A DNA stretch of 64,000 bases from Palsa-504 sp963818225 (lineage in GTDB: Bacteria; Actinomycetota; Actinomycetes; Streptosporangiales; Streptosporangiaceae). Below are positions 36,066 to 44,344 of this stretch, piece by piece. The notes beneath the pieces were generated by a model that was given only the letters and a program-made list of their open reading frames with translations, made no database searches and had not been told where the DNA came from. Position numbers and translations under genes: made by a program. The stretch covers positions 62,001 through 126,000 of the forward strand of contig CAWFRO010000004.1 of NCBI GenBank assembly GCA_963818225.1. The letters are read 5' to 3'. Every line of letters starts with the position of its first letter. Position 1 is the first letter of the stretch.

Positions 36066-36359
36066 ATGCCGGTGTACGGTCGGCCTGTGCCTGTGGTCCG
36101 CTACCGACTGCTGATCTCCGGGCGGGTCCAGGGTGTCTTCTTCCGCGATACGCTCCGTCGCCTCGCCGAGGAGCGTGGCGTGGCGGGGTGGGTCCGCAAC
36201 CTGCCCGACGGCCGGGTCGAAGCGGCTCTTGAGGGCCCGGAATCCGATGTCGGGCACCTGGTCGAGTGGGCCCGCCATGGCCCCCGCCGCGCCGTCGTCG
36301 ACGACGTGGCGGTCCAGGTCGAGCCGCCCGGCGGACTCACCGGCTTCGTCGTCCAATAG
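36066..36359 (+). CDS. acyP: Acylphosphatase
   Basis: Hydrolyses acyl phosphates. The small protein has the phosphate-binding loop GRVQGVFFRD with catalytic Arg27 and the GWVRNLPDGRVE motif with catalytic Asn45 (numbered from ATG 36066). GTG 36087 would give a 90-residue protein closer to the family norm and is also possible. Its position directly after acetate kinase suggests control of acetyl phosphate, which is an inference. Confidence 0.88.
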   Translation: MPVYGRPVPVVRYRLLISGRVQGVFFRDTLRRLAEERGVAGWVRNLPDGRVEAALEGPESDVGHLVEWARHGPRRAVVDDVAVQVEPPGGLTGFVVQ

Positions 36360-36431
36360 CTGCGGCGCGCTCCGCCGGGGCGCAGCGCTCGCGATTCGCC
36401 CGCCGTCGGTGCGGTGCGTATACATGGGTCA

Positions 36432-37933
36432 ATGGATGAGCAGCGCCGGCGAACCCCCGCGGTCGGCGCTGTGACCCGCCGGGCAGATGTGCTCGCCCTC
36501 GGCAGCTTCGTGGTCCTCGGGCTGCCCGACGGCATGCTGGGCACCGCGTGGCCGTCGATGCGGGTCACGTTCGGCGCGCCGGTAGGTGACCTCGGCCTGA
36601 TCCTGCTGCTGGCCACGGCCGGGTCGGTGCTGGTCACCGCCTTCGTCGGCACCCTCATCCGGCGTCTGGGCGTGCCCGCACTGCTGGTCACGGCCGCCTC
36701 CTGCGCGGCCGTGGGATACGCCGGTTTCGCGCTCGCCCCCGGCCTGGGCCTGGTGCTGGGCATGGCCGTCCTGACCGGCGCGGCGGCCGGCCTGATGGAC
36801 GCCGGGCTCAACACGGCCGTCGCCCTGTCCGGCCGGACGCGGCTGCTCAACCTGCTGCACGGTGCCTACGGCGTCGGCACGGCGCTCGGTCCGCTGGTCG
36901 TCACGGCCGCCATCCTCACCGGCTCCTGGCGCCCGGCCTACCTGGCCCTGACCGGACTCGACCTGGTCATCGCCGGCTGCTGGCTGCGGCACCGGCGGCA
37001 GGCCGCCCCGGCTCCGCCCATCCCGGCCCCGACCGCCCCGAGCCGCCCGGCCCGGCCTCGGCCCCGGCCGGAGCGGCCCCGTCGGCAAAGCCCCGGCTGT
37101 CCCGCCGTCCTCCGGCCCGCAGTGGTCCCGGCGCCGCTACGGCTGGGTGGTAGCCACCGGGATGGGCGTGTTCTTCCTCTACACCGGCCTCGAGGTGGGC
37201 GCCGGGCAATGGGAGGCGAGTTTCTGCCGCGGTCACCTGAACCTGTCCGAGACCGCGACCGGGCCTCGCCACCTTCGGGTACTGGGGCACGCTGACCGCC
37301 GTGCGGATCGCGCTGGCCCTGGTGCCCCGCCCGGTCCCGCCCCGCCTGGTCGTGCGGTACGGCAGCGTCCTGGCCGTAGCCGCCGCGGCGATCATCTGGT
37401 GGCAGCCCGGCACCGCCGTCACCGTCCTCGCCTTCGCGGTCCTCGGCGGCGCCCTGGCCGGGGTGTTCCCCGCCCTGATCAGCCTCACCCCGGCCCGCAT
37501 CGGGGAGCGGCGGGCCCAGCACGTCATCGCCTGGCAGGTGGGCGCCGCCGCGGCCGGGGGAGCCGGGATCTCCGCTCTCATCGGTCTGATCATCGGCGCG
37601 CGCGGCCTGGCCGTCCTCGGCCCCTCGCTGACCGTCCTCGCCATACTGGTCGTCGCCAGCGAGCTGGTCCTTAGCCGAGCTCGCCCCCGTCGCGCGCTGA
37701 CCCACAACGACGGGGTTCGCCGCGAACCTCAGCCAGAACCGGCGGGCCCGCTGGGGCTCGCCGCTGAAGAGGCTGTCACCGATAAGGCCGCCGCTGAGGA
37801 GGGCGATGGCGAAGACGCCGTCGCCGAGGAGGCCGACGGCGTAGACGACGGGGCCGAGGAAGCCGACGGGGAAGACGACGGGGCCGAGGAGGCTGACGGG
37901 GACGGGGACGATGCCGGCGGCGGACGACGATGA
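36432..37933 (+). CDS. MFS transporter with acidic repeat tail, two frameshifts
   Basis: The N-terminal half has six helices with MFS features (SFVVLGLPDGMLGTAWPSM, then GLMDAGLNTAVAL and HGAYGVGTALGPL), typical of sugar or drug exporters. Frames change near 37080-37140 and at 37259-37264, after which YTGLEVGAGQWE and FGYWGTLTAVRIALALV continue the fold to helix twelve. The last 70 residues are an acidic repeat of AEEADGEDDG type. Start ATG 36432 gives MDEQRRRTP. Substrate unknown. Confidence 0.72.
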
Positions 37934-38060
37934 CGGCGGCGGGGACGATGCCGGCGGCGGAGACGATGACGGCGACGGGGACCGGAGGACCGACGAGGAC
38001 GGGGCCCGACGACGGCGACGGGGAGGGCGACGAGGACGACCGCGTCGGCGAAGACGGCGC
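37776..38060. repeat. Degenerate GAC/GAG-rich repeat region
   Basis: About 280 bases of imperfect 27-30 base units rich in GACGG and GCCGAGGA. On plus it encodes the acidic MFS tail. On minus another frame gives a Ser/Thr/Pro- then Arg-rich sequence that may be the end of the pseudokinase. The two genes therefore appear to converge within low-complexity DNA. Confidence 0.6.
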
Positions 38061-38155
38061 CGTCGGGGACGTGCCCGGGACCGTTGACGTGGACCCCGAT
38101 GGACCTGGCGCCACCGCCGCTGATGCGCTGGGCACTGCCCCCGCAGCGGACAGGC

Positions 38156-39313
38156 TCACGAACGCGGACGCCGACGGCTCCTGCAGCGTCGACGGCGTGC
38201 TGCCACCCGAGTGCCCCGAAGGCTGCACCGGAGCCCTGCGACGACGCAGGCGCCGCGCCCGACGAGACCGGAAGGCGCCGGGCCAGCGAGAGGGCTCGAG
38301 CTAGCTGCCGCCACGACGGCTCCCGCCTGCGGCTCAGCGTGCCCGCCCCTCGCCGGGGAAACGGCCATCTTCAGGACGAAGATGGCGGCGACCACGGCCG
38401 CCAGCACTGCGCCGGTCACCAATACCGGGCGCAGCGATCGTGACCTGCCACGCCGCGGACCCGCGCCCGCGAGCACAGCTCCCCTGACCGTGACCGGGGC
38501 CGCCGGCGCAGAAACAGGTGCAGGCACCGGCTCAGGCTCAGGGGCAGGCGCAGACCGGAGGGCGGCCAGCTCGGCCAGCAGGCCGCCCGCGGTGGGCCGG
38601 TCACTCGGCCGTTTGGCCAGGCAGCCGGCCACTACGGGCCGCAGCCCGGCGCCCAGGTCGTCGAGCTGCGCCGGGCTGTTGACCAGCCGGTACATCAGCG
38701 CCGCAATCGACCCGGAACCGAACGGCCCGTGCCCGCTGCCGGCGAAGGCCAGCACCGCTCCCAGGCTGAAGATGTCGCTGGCCGGGCCGAAGTCGTGGCC
38801 CAGGACCTGCTCCGGCGACAGGAAACCCGGGTCCTTGCCCGGCAGTTCGGCGGCATTCCAGATCCCGTAGCCGATCAGCCTCGGCCCGTCCTGGGCCAGC
38901 ACCACGTTCGACGGCTTGAGGTTACGGTGCAGCAGGCCTGCGGCATGCATGTCGCGGAGGCCCTCGGCCAGCGCGGCCGCCAGCCCCAGCACGGCCGGAA
39001 CCGGCGACGGCCCGTGCTCGCGGACCGCCTCGGCCAGCGAGGGGCCCGCGACGTACCTCGAGGCCAGCCACGGCACCGGGCTGTCCAGGTCCGCGTCGAC
39101 CACCGGCGCCACGAACGCGGTGCTAACCGTCCGGGCGGCGGCCACCTCGGCCCGGAATCCGGGATCGGCGGCCAGCTCGGCGGCGATCGCCTGCACCGCG
39201 ACAGGCTGCCCGTCCGGCGGCAGGCCGAGAAACACGCCGCCGTCCCCGAGCTGCCGGAGCAGACGGTACGGCCCGAGCGTGCCCGTGTCGTCAGCCTCAA
39301 GCGGCGTGACCAC
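38156..39313 (-). CDS. Hanks-type pseudokinase with membrane anchor
   Basis: The 385-residue protein keeps the kinase fold (LGPYRLLRQLGDGGVFLG, then HAAGLLHRNLKPSNVVLAQ, PGFLSPEQVLG, ASDIFSLGAVLA) but lacks key catalytic residues: the beta-3 lysine motif reads VAVQ, the HRD aspartate is Asn (HRNLKPSN), and DFG reads GYG. It is thus probably inactive and a binding or scaffold protein. One membrane helix (PVLVTGAVLAAVVAAIFVL) precedes an outer tail. A frame change near 38245-38260 would extend this tail into a Ser/Thr/Pro-rich segment reaching about 37776. GTG start. Confidence 0.8.
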   Translation of the reverse strand: MVTPLEADDTGTLGPYRLLRQLGDGGVFLGLPPDGQPVAVQAIAAELAADPGFRAEVAAARTVSTAFVAPVVDADLDSPVPWLASRYVAGPSLAEAVREHGPSPVPAVLGLAAALAEGLRDMHAAGLLHRNLKPSNVVLAQDGPRLIGYGIWNAAELPGKDPGFLSPEQVLGHDFGPASDIFSLGAVLAFAGSGHGPFGSGSIAALMYRLVNSPAQLDDLGAGLRPVVAGCLAKRPSDRPTAGGLLAELAALRSAPAPEPEPVPAPVSAPAAPVTVRGAVLAGAGPRRGRSRSLRPVLVTGAVLAAVVAAIFVLKMAVSPARGGHAEPQAGAVVAAASSSPLAGPAPSGLVGRGACVVAGLRCSLRGTRVAARRRRCRSRRRPRS

Positions 39314-39695
39314 CCGATTCTCACTCCAAACGGCAGATACGCCCCGTTAGCGCCCAATTCTACGGCCGCCCCTGACGGCTGTATACGCCTGGCGGCCCGC
39401 GTGCCCGGCCAGCATCGAAATCATCACGATCGCGCAGGCCGTCACGCATAGTGCGCGCACGTGCCGTCATCGTAACGATTCCGGAACGGTCTCCTCCTAC
39501 CGTTGTCTCATTCCGCTCGACTCCGTAACGAAGCGAGCAGAATTCTCGAGTCGCGGTGGTGATCGGTGACGGCGTGCTCTGCGGCCCAGCCGAGAGCTGC
39601 TGCGCTCTGCCTTGCCGGGGTCCCCTTCGGCTGCGCAAGGCACGCGCCCGGCAGATTAACCGGGCGCTCACTGGGAGGGAAAGAAGGAGAAACCC

Positions 39696-40625
39696 ATGTC
39701 CATCCGTCGATGGCTGGCGCTGCTCGCAGCGCCAGCCGCAGCAATGGCGCTGTCTGCGGCGCCTGCCGTAGCGTCCACAGCGCGGCCCGCCGCGCCGGGC
39801 GGCACCGAGATCATCGTGGCCGATACGGCGTTCGGCTGGTCGCTGGCCGTCGGCTCGGGCCCGTTCAAGAATTACTCGCTGTACTACATCACCTCCGATC
39901 ACGGCCGCAGCTTCGGCTGCACCACTGGCGTGACGCAGGCGGCGTTCGGGCCGATTACCTGCACCGGGCCGTCGAACGACAAGAACGCCGAATGGCCCGC
40001 GCTCACCACCAACGGCAGGCCGGTCGCCGGCCCCGGCGTGCAGCAGTCGCTGCTCGGCCGGGTCTACCGCAAGGGCGTCGGCTGGCAGGTCACCTACGCC
40101 GGGCACCCGCTGTACCTGTTCGATGAGGCACCGGCCCAGGTCACCGGCGAGGGCTGGTTCGAGCCGGGCATTCCGCCGTGGCACGGCGTCTGGTGGCTGA
40201 TCTCGGCGAGCGGCCAGCCGGTGCCGTGGGCCGGGACGCTCACCACGATGAAGATCGGCGGCAACAGGGTGCTGGCCGAGCCCTTCCTGACCGGCGGCGG
40301 GTGGATCGACTTCCCGGTGTACACCTTCAGCGACGACCAGTGGTACGGCACGACGACGACCTGCGGGGCGATCCCGGCCTGCGCCCGCGCGTGGCCGGCC
40401 GTGCTCACCAGCGATTCGCCTGGTGCTCGTGGCGTGCCAGCGTCCGGCATCAACGAGATCGTCCTGCCCGGCGGGCTCAGGCAGGTCACCTGGTGGGGCC
40501 AGCCGTTGTACCTGTTCAGCAACGAGCAGGCCGCGCCGACGGCCAACGGCGGTTTCGCGCCCCTGGGCAACGGCAACAACATCACGGCCTTCGGCGGCAC
40601 CTTCCACCTGGTCTACAACCCGTAG
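39696..40625 (+). CDS. Secreted protein with lipoprotein-15-type repeats
   Basis: A 309-residue protein with a cleavable signal peptide (RRWLALLAAPAAAMALSAAPAVAS). The mature part has repeated blocks of the type 'secreted repeat of unknown function': EWPALTTNGRP, then GWQVTYAGHPLYLF, and again LRQVTWWGQPLYLFSNEQ. These match the COG4315 family of cell-surface proteins. A strong AGAAGGAG ribosome site precedes ATG. A near-perfect hairpin follows the stop. Function unknown. Confidence 0.85.
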   Translation: MSIRRWLALLAAPAAAMALSAAPAVASTARPAAPGGTEIIVADTAFGWSLAVGSGPFKNYSLYYITSDHGRSFGCTTGVTQAAFGPITCTGPSNDKNAEWPALTTNGRPVAGPGVQQSLLGRVYRKGVGWQVTYAGHPLYLFDEAPAQVTGEGWFEPGIPPWHGVWWLISASGQPVPWAGTLTTMKIGGNRVLAEPFLTGGGWIDFPVYTFSDDQWYGTTTTCGAIPACARAWPAVLTSDSPGARGVPASGINEIVLPGGLRQVTWWGQPLYLFSNEQAAPTANGGFAPLGNGNNITAFGGTFHLVYNP

Positions 40626-40636
40626 CCAACGCGCGC

Positions 40637-40680
40637 GAAAGCCGGATGGGTCCCCCCGAGGCCGTACCCATCCGGCTTTC
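40637..40680. terminator. Perfect 15-base-pair hairpin terminator
   Basis: GAAAGCCGGATGGGT and its exact complement flank a 14-base loop, starting 11 bases after the stop of the secreted-repeat gene. It is a clear factor-independent-like stop. Confidence 0.85.
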
Positions 40681-40825
40681 CGCCGTGCGGACCACGGCGC
40701 CGCCTGCGCCGTACGCGTCCGCTCGCCGTGCGTGAGCTGGACCGTGACCGAACGCCCCGTAGCTGGCAGCCTCACGGTTCCGGCCGACTCGCTGAGTCGT
40801 GCCTGCGCTCAGGTCGACCGGCCAG

Positions 40826-41470
40826 CTAGCTCGCGGTGACGCTGCCCTCGGCGGCCAGCAACAGGAACGGTACAGAGCGCTCGAACGCCTCCCCGATCGG
40901 CCTGCCCGCCAGCTGGGCCTGGTAGTTCCGGTACCGCGTCATCTCCCATTCCTGACCCCGGGCCGGGAGGGCGCCGAGCACGGGCGCGGCCAGCGGCCGC
41001 CAGGTCCAGGCCGCGATCGGCCTGACGCCAGCCTCCCCGGGGCTGGTGGCCGGCTGGATGAAGTCGGAGTGGTCCAGGTGATAGCCCATCCAGTTTCGCA
41101 CGAACCGAAGGCCGCCGAAGGTGCCCTCGATGACCCGCCGCTCGGCTTCGCGGTGGCCGGCCAGGACCATGTCGTAGACGTCTGGGTGGTAGCGGACCAG
41201 GGTGGCGTCGACCAGCGTGATCCACCACACCGCCTCGCTGATGGCCGCGAAGCCGTGCGGGGCGTCCAAGGCCCGGGCCCGCAGCAGCCGGTCCGTGGTG
41301 TCCCGCATCCCGGCGATGGTCCAGCCGAGCGCGCCCTCCTCGGCCGGGGGATCGCCGACGTGCTGGCGGTTCCACGCCACCCGGCAGCGGGCCGAGCAGA
41401 ACCGGGCGTGCTCACGCCGCGGCGTGAACTCCTCGCCGCACTGCTCGCACTTCCGTGTCTCCGCCGCCAT
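40826..41470 (-). CDS. Zinc-ribbon protein of unknown function
   Basis: A 214-residue protein with an N-terminal ribbon (CEQCGEEF and FCSARC) followed by a helical domain with WTIAGMRDTTDRLLRA, FAAISEAVWWITLVDATLV and FVRNWMGYHLDHSDF. The ribbon looks like that of the 19.8 kb HTH gene, but the rest is unrelated. A very strong AAGGGGAGGAG site abuts ATG. It is divergent from a lipoprotein gene across a palindromic operator candidate. Function not recognised. Confidence 0.65.
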   Translation of the reverse strand: MAAETRKCEQCGEEFTPRREHARFCSARCRVAWNRQHVGDPPAEEGALGWTIAGMRDTTDRLLRARALDAPHGFAAISEAVWWITLVDATLVRYHPDVYDMVLAGHREAERRVIEGTFGGLRFVRNWMGYHLDHSDFIQPATSPGEAGVRPIAAWTWRPLAAPVLGALPARGQEWEMTRYRNYQAQLAGRPIGEAFERSVPFLLLAAEGSVTAS

Positions 41471-41484
41471 CTCCTCCCCTTACC

Positions 41485-41498
41485 TCATGTTACGCGTA
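41485..41498. promoter_or_regulatory. Perfect 14-base palindrome in divergent promoter
   Basis: TGTTACGCGTAACA is an exact palindrome 15 bases upstream of the minus gene and 86 bases upstream of the plus lipoprotein gene. Its shape fits a dimeric TetR- or GntR-type repressor site. Confidence 0.5.
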
Positions 41499-41583
41499 AC
41501 ACAGGTCGGCGGACGGCGATCCAACCGACCACGCTGTCCCGCGTCTAAGAAGATGTGACGCGAATATCCCGAGGAGCGAGCCG

Positions 41584-42066
41584 ATGAAACGTGCCGCCGT
41601 AGTAATTCTCACCTTGCTGTCCCTGGCCGCGTCCGGCTGCGCATCCGCGTCGACCCGGGCCACCGACTCCGCTCTTGTCCAGCACGACACGCCCGCGTCC
41701 GCCACCCCGGTTGTGGCCAACTGCCTGCTCAAGCAGCAGACCCGTCCCTCGTCGTTCGTCCTGACCTGCGCCGACGCGGGCGACGTCCTATCTGGCCTGC
41801 ACTGGGTCAGCTGGGGCGCCACCGCCGCGTTCGCCGCCGCCGTCGAGCAGGTCAACGACTGCACCCCCAACTGCGCGAGCGGCAAGTTCATCGACTACCC
41901 CGCCCTGGTCGCCCTCTGGCGCCCCGAGCCGCTCCCCGGCCATCCCGGCGTCCGCTACTTCACCCGCGTGACCCGCATCTATACCGCCAACCGCCCGCCC
42001 CTCTACAACTGCACCGGCACGCGCACCTGCTACCCCCAGACCAGCACCACCGACCTCTGGAGCTAG
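41584..42066 (+). CDS. Lipoprotein of unknown function
   Basis: A 160-residue protein with a lipoprotein signal (KRAAVVILTLLSLAASGC; the cysteine is the lipidation site). The mature part has six further cysteines, in part paired (NDCTPNCASG, NCTGTRTCYP), which suggests disulfides in an exported domain. A GGAGCGAG site precedes ATG. No family recognised. Confidence 0.75.
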   Translation: MKRAAVVILTLLSLAASGCASASTRATDSALVQHDTPASATPVVANCLLKQQTRPSSFVLTCADAGDVLSGLHWVSWGATAAFAAAVEQVNDCTPNCASGKFIDYPALVALWRPEPLPGHPGVRYFTRVTRIYTANRPPLYNCTGTRTCYPQTSTTDLWS

Positions 42067-42170
42067 CCCCCCGCCCCGCCCCCCGTTTCCCGCCCCACCC
42101 CCCTGCCCTCTCCCCCTACTCTCCCCCTACTCTCCGCCCCTCCCGCCGCCGCCCTGCCCGCGTAGGGGTG

Positions 42171-42355
42171 CGTGTGCCCCCGGCCCCGATAGACGGGGCT
42201 TGTGGCACACACACCCCGCCCCGAACGCACGAGAGAGCGCGGCCCGCTGTGTGCGTGCGCCCCCGGCCCCGATAGATGGGGCTTGTGGCACACGCACCCC
42301 GCCCCGAACGCACGAGAGAGCGGGGCCTGTGCGCCCCCGGCCCCGATAGAGGGGA
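42171..42355. repeat. GC-rich direct repeat, two full units and one partial
   Basis: Units contain GGCCCCGATAGA, then GGGGCTTGTGGCACAC, then CCGCCCCGAACGCACG with a GAGAGAGCG end. The GGCCCCGATAG starts lie at 42182, 42265 and 42339 (spacing 83 and 74). The GCCCC...GGGGC parts can form hairpins. Related pieces (GGGGCTTGTGGCACAC, GGGCACACGCGCC) recur near 45.1, 46.5 and 48.6 kb. Confidence 0.8.
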
Positions 42356-42425
42356 TCATGCCAACTGTGCCACCACGCGGCTTGCCCGAAGGCTGACCAT
42401 CGAAGCCACGGTGAGCCTGTGAACC
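42341..42425. repeat. Dispersed element, copy A
   Basis: Begins with the CCCC GATAGA GGGG hairpin, continues GCCAACTGTGCC and ends CCATCGAAGCCACGGTGAG. It is the last unit of the GC-rich repeat plus an 70-base conserved tail, and directly precedes the toxin-antitoxin promoter. Confidence 0.65.
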
Positions 42426-42448
42426 CGCCTATGCGGTGGCCGAGTATG

Positions 42449-42464
42449 CAAAGTGTACACTTTG
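42449..42464. promoter_or_regulatory. Palindromic operator over toxin-antitoxin promoter
   Basis: CAAAGTGTACACTTTG is a perfect 16-base palindrome. It contains TACACT (42456-42461), which lies eight bases before the antitoxin ATG and fits a leaderless -10. Binding by the antitoxin would thus cover the promoter, as is usual for autoregulated TA operons. Confidence 0.75.
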
Positions 42465-42469
42465 AAGTC

Positions 42470-42733
42470 ATGGACGAGCCTTACAACCTGACATGGGCCC
42501 GGGCCCATCTGGGTGAGCTGGTTTCCCGGGCCCGGTATTCGCACCGTCCGGTCGCGATCACCGAGCACGGCAAGCCTTCGGTCGCCATCATCAACATCGA
42601 CGACCTCGCTGACCTGCAGGACCGGGCCGCGCTGGCCGCCCACTACGCCGCCCGGCTGGCCGGACGCAACGGCGTCTCGCTGGCCGACCTGGATGCCGCC
42701 CTGGACCGGATCGATGCCGACGACGCTCGGTGA
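42470..42733 (+). CDS. Phd/YefM-type antitoxin
   Basis: An 87-residue protein starting MDEPYNLTWARAHLGELVSR, the Phd/YefM fold that binds DNA as a dimer, with PVAITEHGKPSVAIINIDDL as second hallmark. The C-terminal helices would wrap and neutralise the toxin. ATG 42470 sits next to the operator palindrome; ATG 42446 (within it) is less likely. The stop overlaps the toxin start (GTGA), so the pair is translationally coupled. Confidence 0.88.
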   Translation: MDEPYNLTWARAHLGELVSRARYSHRPVAITEHGKPSVAIINIDDLADLQDRAALAAHYAARLAGRNGVSLADLDAALDRIDADDAR

Positions 42734-42981
42734 GCCTTACCGTCGTCGTGCAGGAGGCCGCGCTGCGGGCGCTGGCCCGGATCCGCGCCGAGGATCCCGA
42801 GGCCTTTGCCGTGATCAAGCGGTGGCTGGCGGCGCTGGCCGGACAGCCCCGTCCTGACCAGGCGGTGGCGTGGGGAGGCAGCGGGATCTACCGCCTTCAC
42901 CTGCCCGGCATCCGGATCCTGTATGAGGTGGACGAGGATGCCGCGACCGTCTACGTCGTCAACGTCGCTGTCACGGTGTGA
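42730..42981 (+). CDS. RelE/ParE-family toxin
   Basis: An 83-residue protein with the RelE-type fold: two N-terminal helices (EAALRALARIRAEDPEAFAV), a basic loop, and the strand block GIYRLHLPGIRILYEVDED with the arginines usual for RelE mRNA interferases, then VYVVNVAV. It would cleave mRNA on the ribosome, as known for the family; ParE-like gyrase action is not excluded. GTG start within the antitoxin stop. Confidence 0.85.
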   Translation: MSLTVVVQEAALRALARIRAEDPEAFAVIKRWLAALAGQPRPDQAVAWGGSGIYRLHLPGIRILYEVDEDAATVYVVNVAVTV

Positions 42982-43046
42982 CGGGCGCCGCGCGGCGCAC
43001 GCGCAACCCGTGGTGAGCGCGGGGGCGTCTGGGGCTCGGGACATGC

Positions 43047-43101
43047 CTACTCCAGAAACGCCGGGCCTGAGGCTGCCATCGAAGCCACCGTGAACCTGGA
43101 G
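43047..43101. repeat. Dispersed element, copy B (tail only)
   Basis: GGCTGCCATCGAAGCCACCGTG matches the tail of copies A, C and D over about 30 bases; the front half with the hairpin is missing or strongly changed. It separates the TA pair from the monooxygenase module. Confidence 0.55.
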
Positions 43102-43206
43102 CGTGGTGCGTCGCCTGTGAAGCGCGAATATCTGGCATGCTCCGCGCTGCGGAGGCTGGCGTGAAGACCCTTATTGCGTACCGGTGGGGAGAGCAGGTCT
43201 CGGCGG

Positions 43207-44273
43207 TTACCGGGCGGGGGCAAGGTCGGGTTCCAGCAGCTTCTCAGCGAGCGGCTTGCGTGCGTGCTCGTACAGGTCGAGCATCTCGGGCTGGTCTTCG
43301 GGGCTGATGGCCTCGGCAAGGTATTGCGCCAGCGCTGCTCCGTCGTGGATGGCGAGATTGAGTCCCATGCCGGTGGACGGGGTGAATACGTGGGCGGCGT
43401 CCCCGGCCAGGATGACCCGGCCGGCCCGGTACCGGTCGGCAATGGACGCCGTCATCTCGAATGCGCGGATGTCGAGGATCTGGACCGGGAGGTCCGGGAC
43501 GCCGACACCAGACCGGACCAGGTCCTGGCAACGGGCCTCGCCGTACTCCTCAAGTCGTTCGCCTAGCTCCGGGTGCCAGGGCAGGCCGCGGATCCAGCGG
43601 TCGGTGGCGTCTGCGGGGACGAGCACGCCGCTGGTTGACGGATCGCTGATGCCGTACACCATGCAGGGCTCGTCGCCGGTGTAGTGACGCAGGGGGAGCG
43701 GAACAGGACGCTGATCCAGTACCCGTAGCCGCGTGCCCTGGACGTGGCGATCCCGCTGGCCTGCCGCACGCTGCTGTGCGCGCCGTCGGCGCCGACGACG
43801 TACTGCGCCCGGATCGCGCAAGAGCCGTTCCCCTGAGCCGCCGCAACGGTGGCCAGCACGGCACCGTCCGCGGGCTCCAGGCCGGTCAGTTGCGAACCGT
43901 ACCTCAGCTGCGTCCCGTCCTGTACGGCGCGCTCGGCGAGGATCGTTTCGAGGTGGTCTTGCGCACAGGTCCACACGTGGTCCGGGAAGGGTAGCCGCTG
44001 GATTTCGGGACCGGTGAGGCAGGATCGGATCGACATCGCGTGCTCGGACCGAAAGCCCAGGCGCCGTACCTCTGGCTCGGCGCCCCACCGGGTGATCAGC
44101 CGCATGGTCGCGGCGGTCAGAGCAGTCGCCCGCGGATGACGTGAAGCGCCCGCACGGCGCTCCAGGACCAGCGGCGCGAGGCCACGGCGGGCCAGCTCCA
44201 GCGCGGCCGCAAGCCCGGCAGCGCCCGCGCCGACGACCAGGACCTGGACGCGTTCTTCTTCGTGACAGGTCAT
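43207..44273 (-). CDS. FAD-dependent aromatic-type monooxygenase, one frameshift
   Basis: Single-component flavin monooxygenase. Blocks: VLVVGAGAAGLAAALELARR (FAD ADP part), VVGADGAHSSVRQ (GADG site), and GDAAHVFTPSTGMGLNLAI (third FAD motif). The frame changes at 43691-43697 in a run of five G; after it, LRHYTGDEPCMVYGI continues. The protein is about 355 residues, shorter than phenol hydroxylase types (no thioredoxin-like end). The divergent MarR gene and operators suggest induction by an aromatic compound or antibiotic. Confidence 0.82.
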
Positions 44274-44298
44274 GAGGGCCCTCTGCGGCGCTAGAGTA

Positions 44299-44337
44299 TG
44301 AAGGTATCCTGATTATCAGGTCTCCTTCATGAAGGAG
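44299..44337. promoter_or_regulatory. Overlapping palindromes, MarR operator candidate
   Basis: CCTGATTATCAGG (44308-44320) and CTCCTTCATGAAGGAG (44322-44337) are exact palindromes. ATGAAGG occurs twice (44299-44305 and 44329-44335). They fill the 71-base gap between divergent monooxygenase and marR-type genes, and the second includes the ribosome site of the regulator. Confidence 0.75.
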
Positions 44338-44344
44338 TCAAGCC

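Noticed and set aside
39360..40775. Long minus-strand frame over the secreted-repeat gene
   Set aside because: Opposite frame encodes a signal peptide and known repeats with a strong ribosome site; the minus product is shadow sequence.
42171..42355. CRISPR-like look of the repeat
   Set aside because: Only two to three units, unequal spacing (83 and 74), no unique spacers of constant length, no cas genes.
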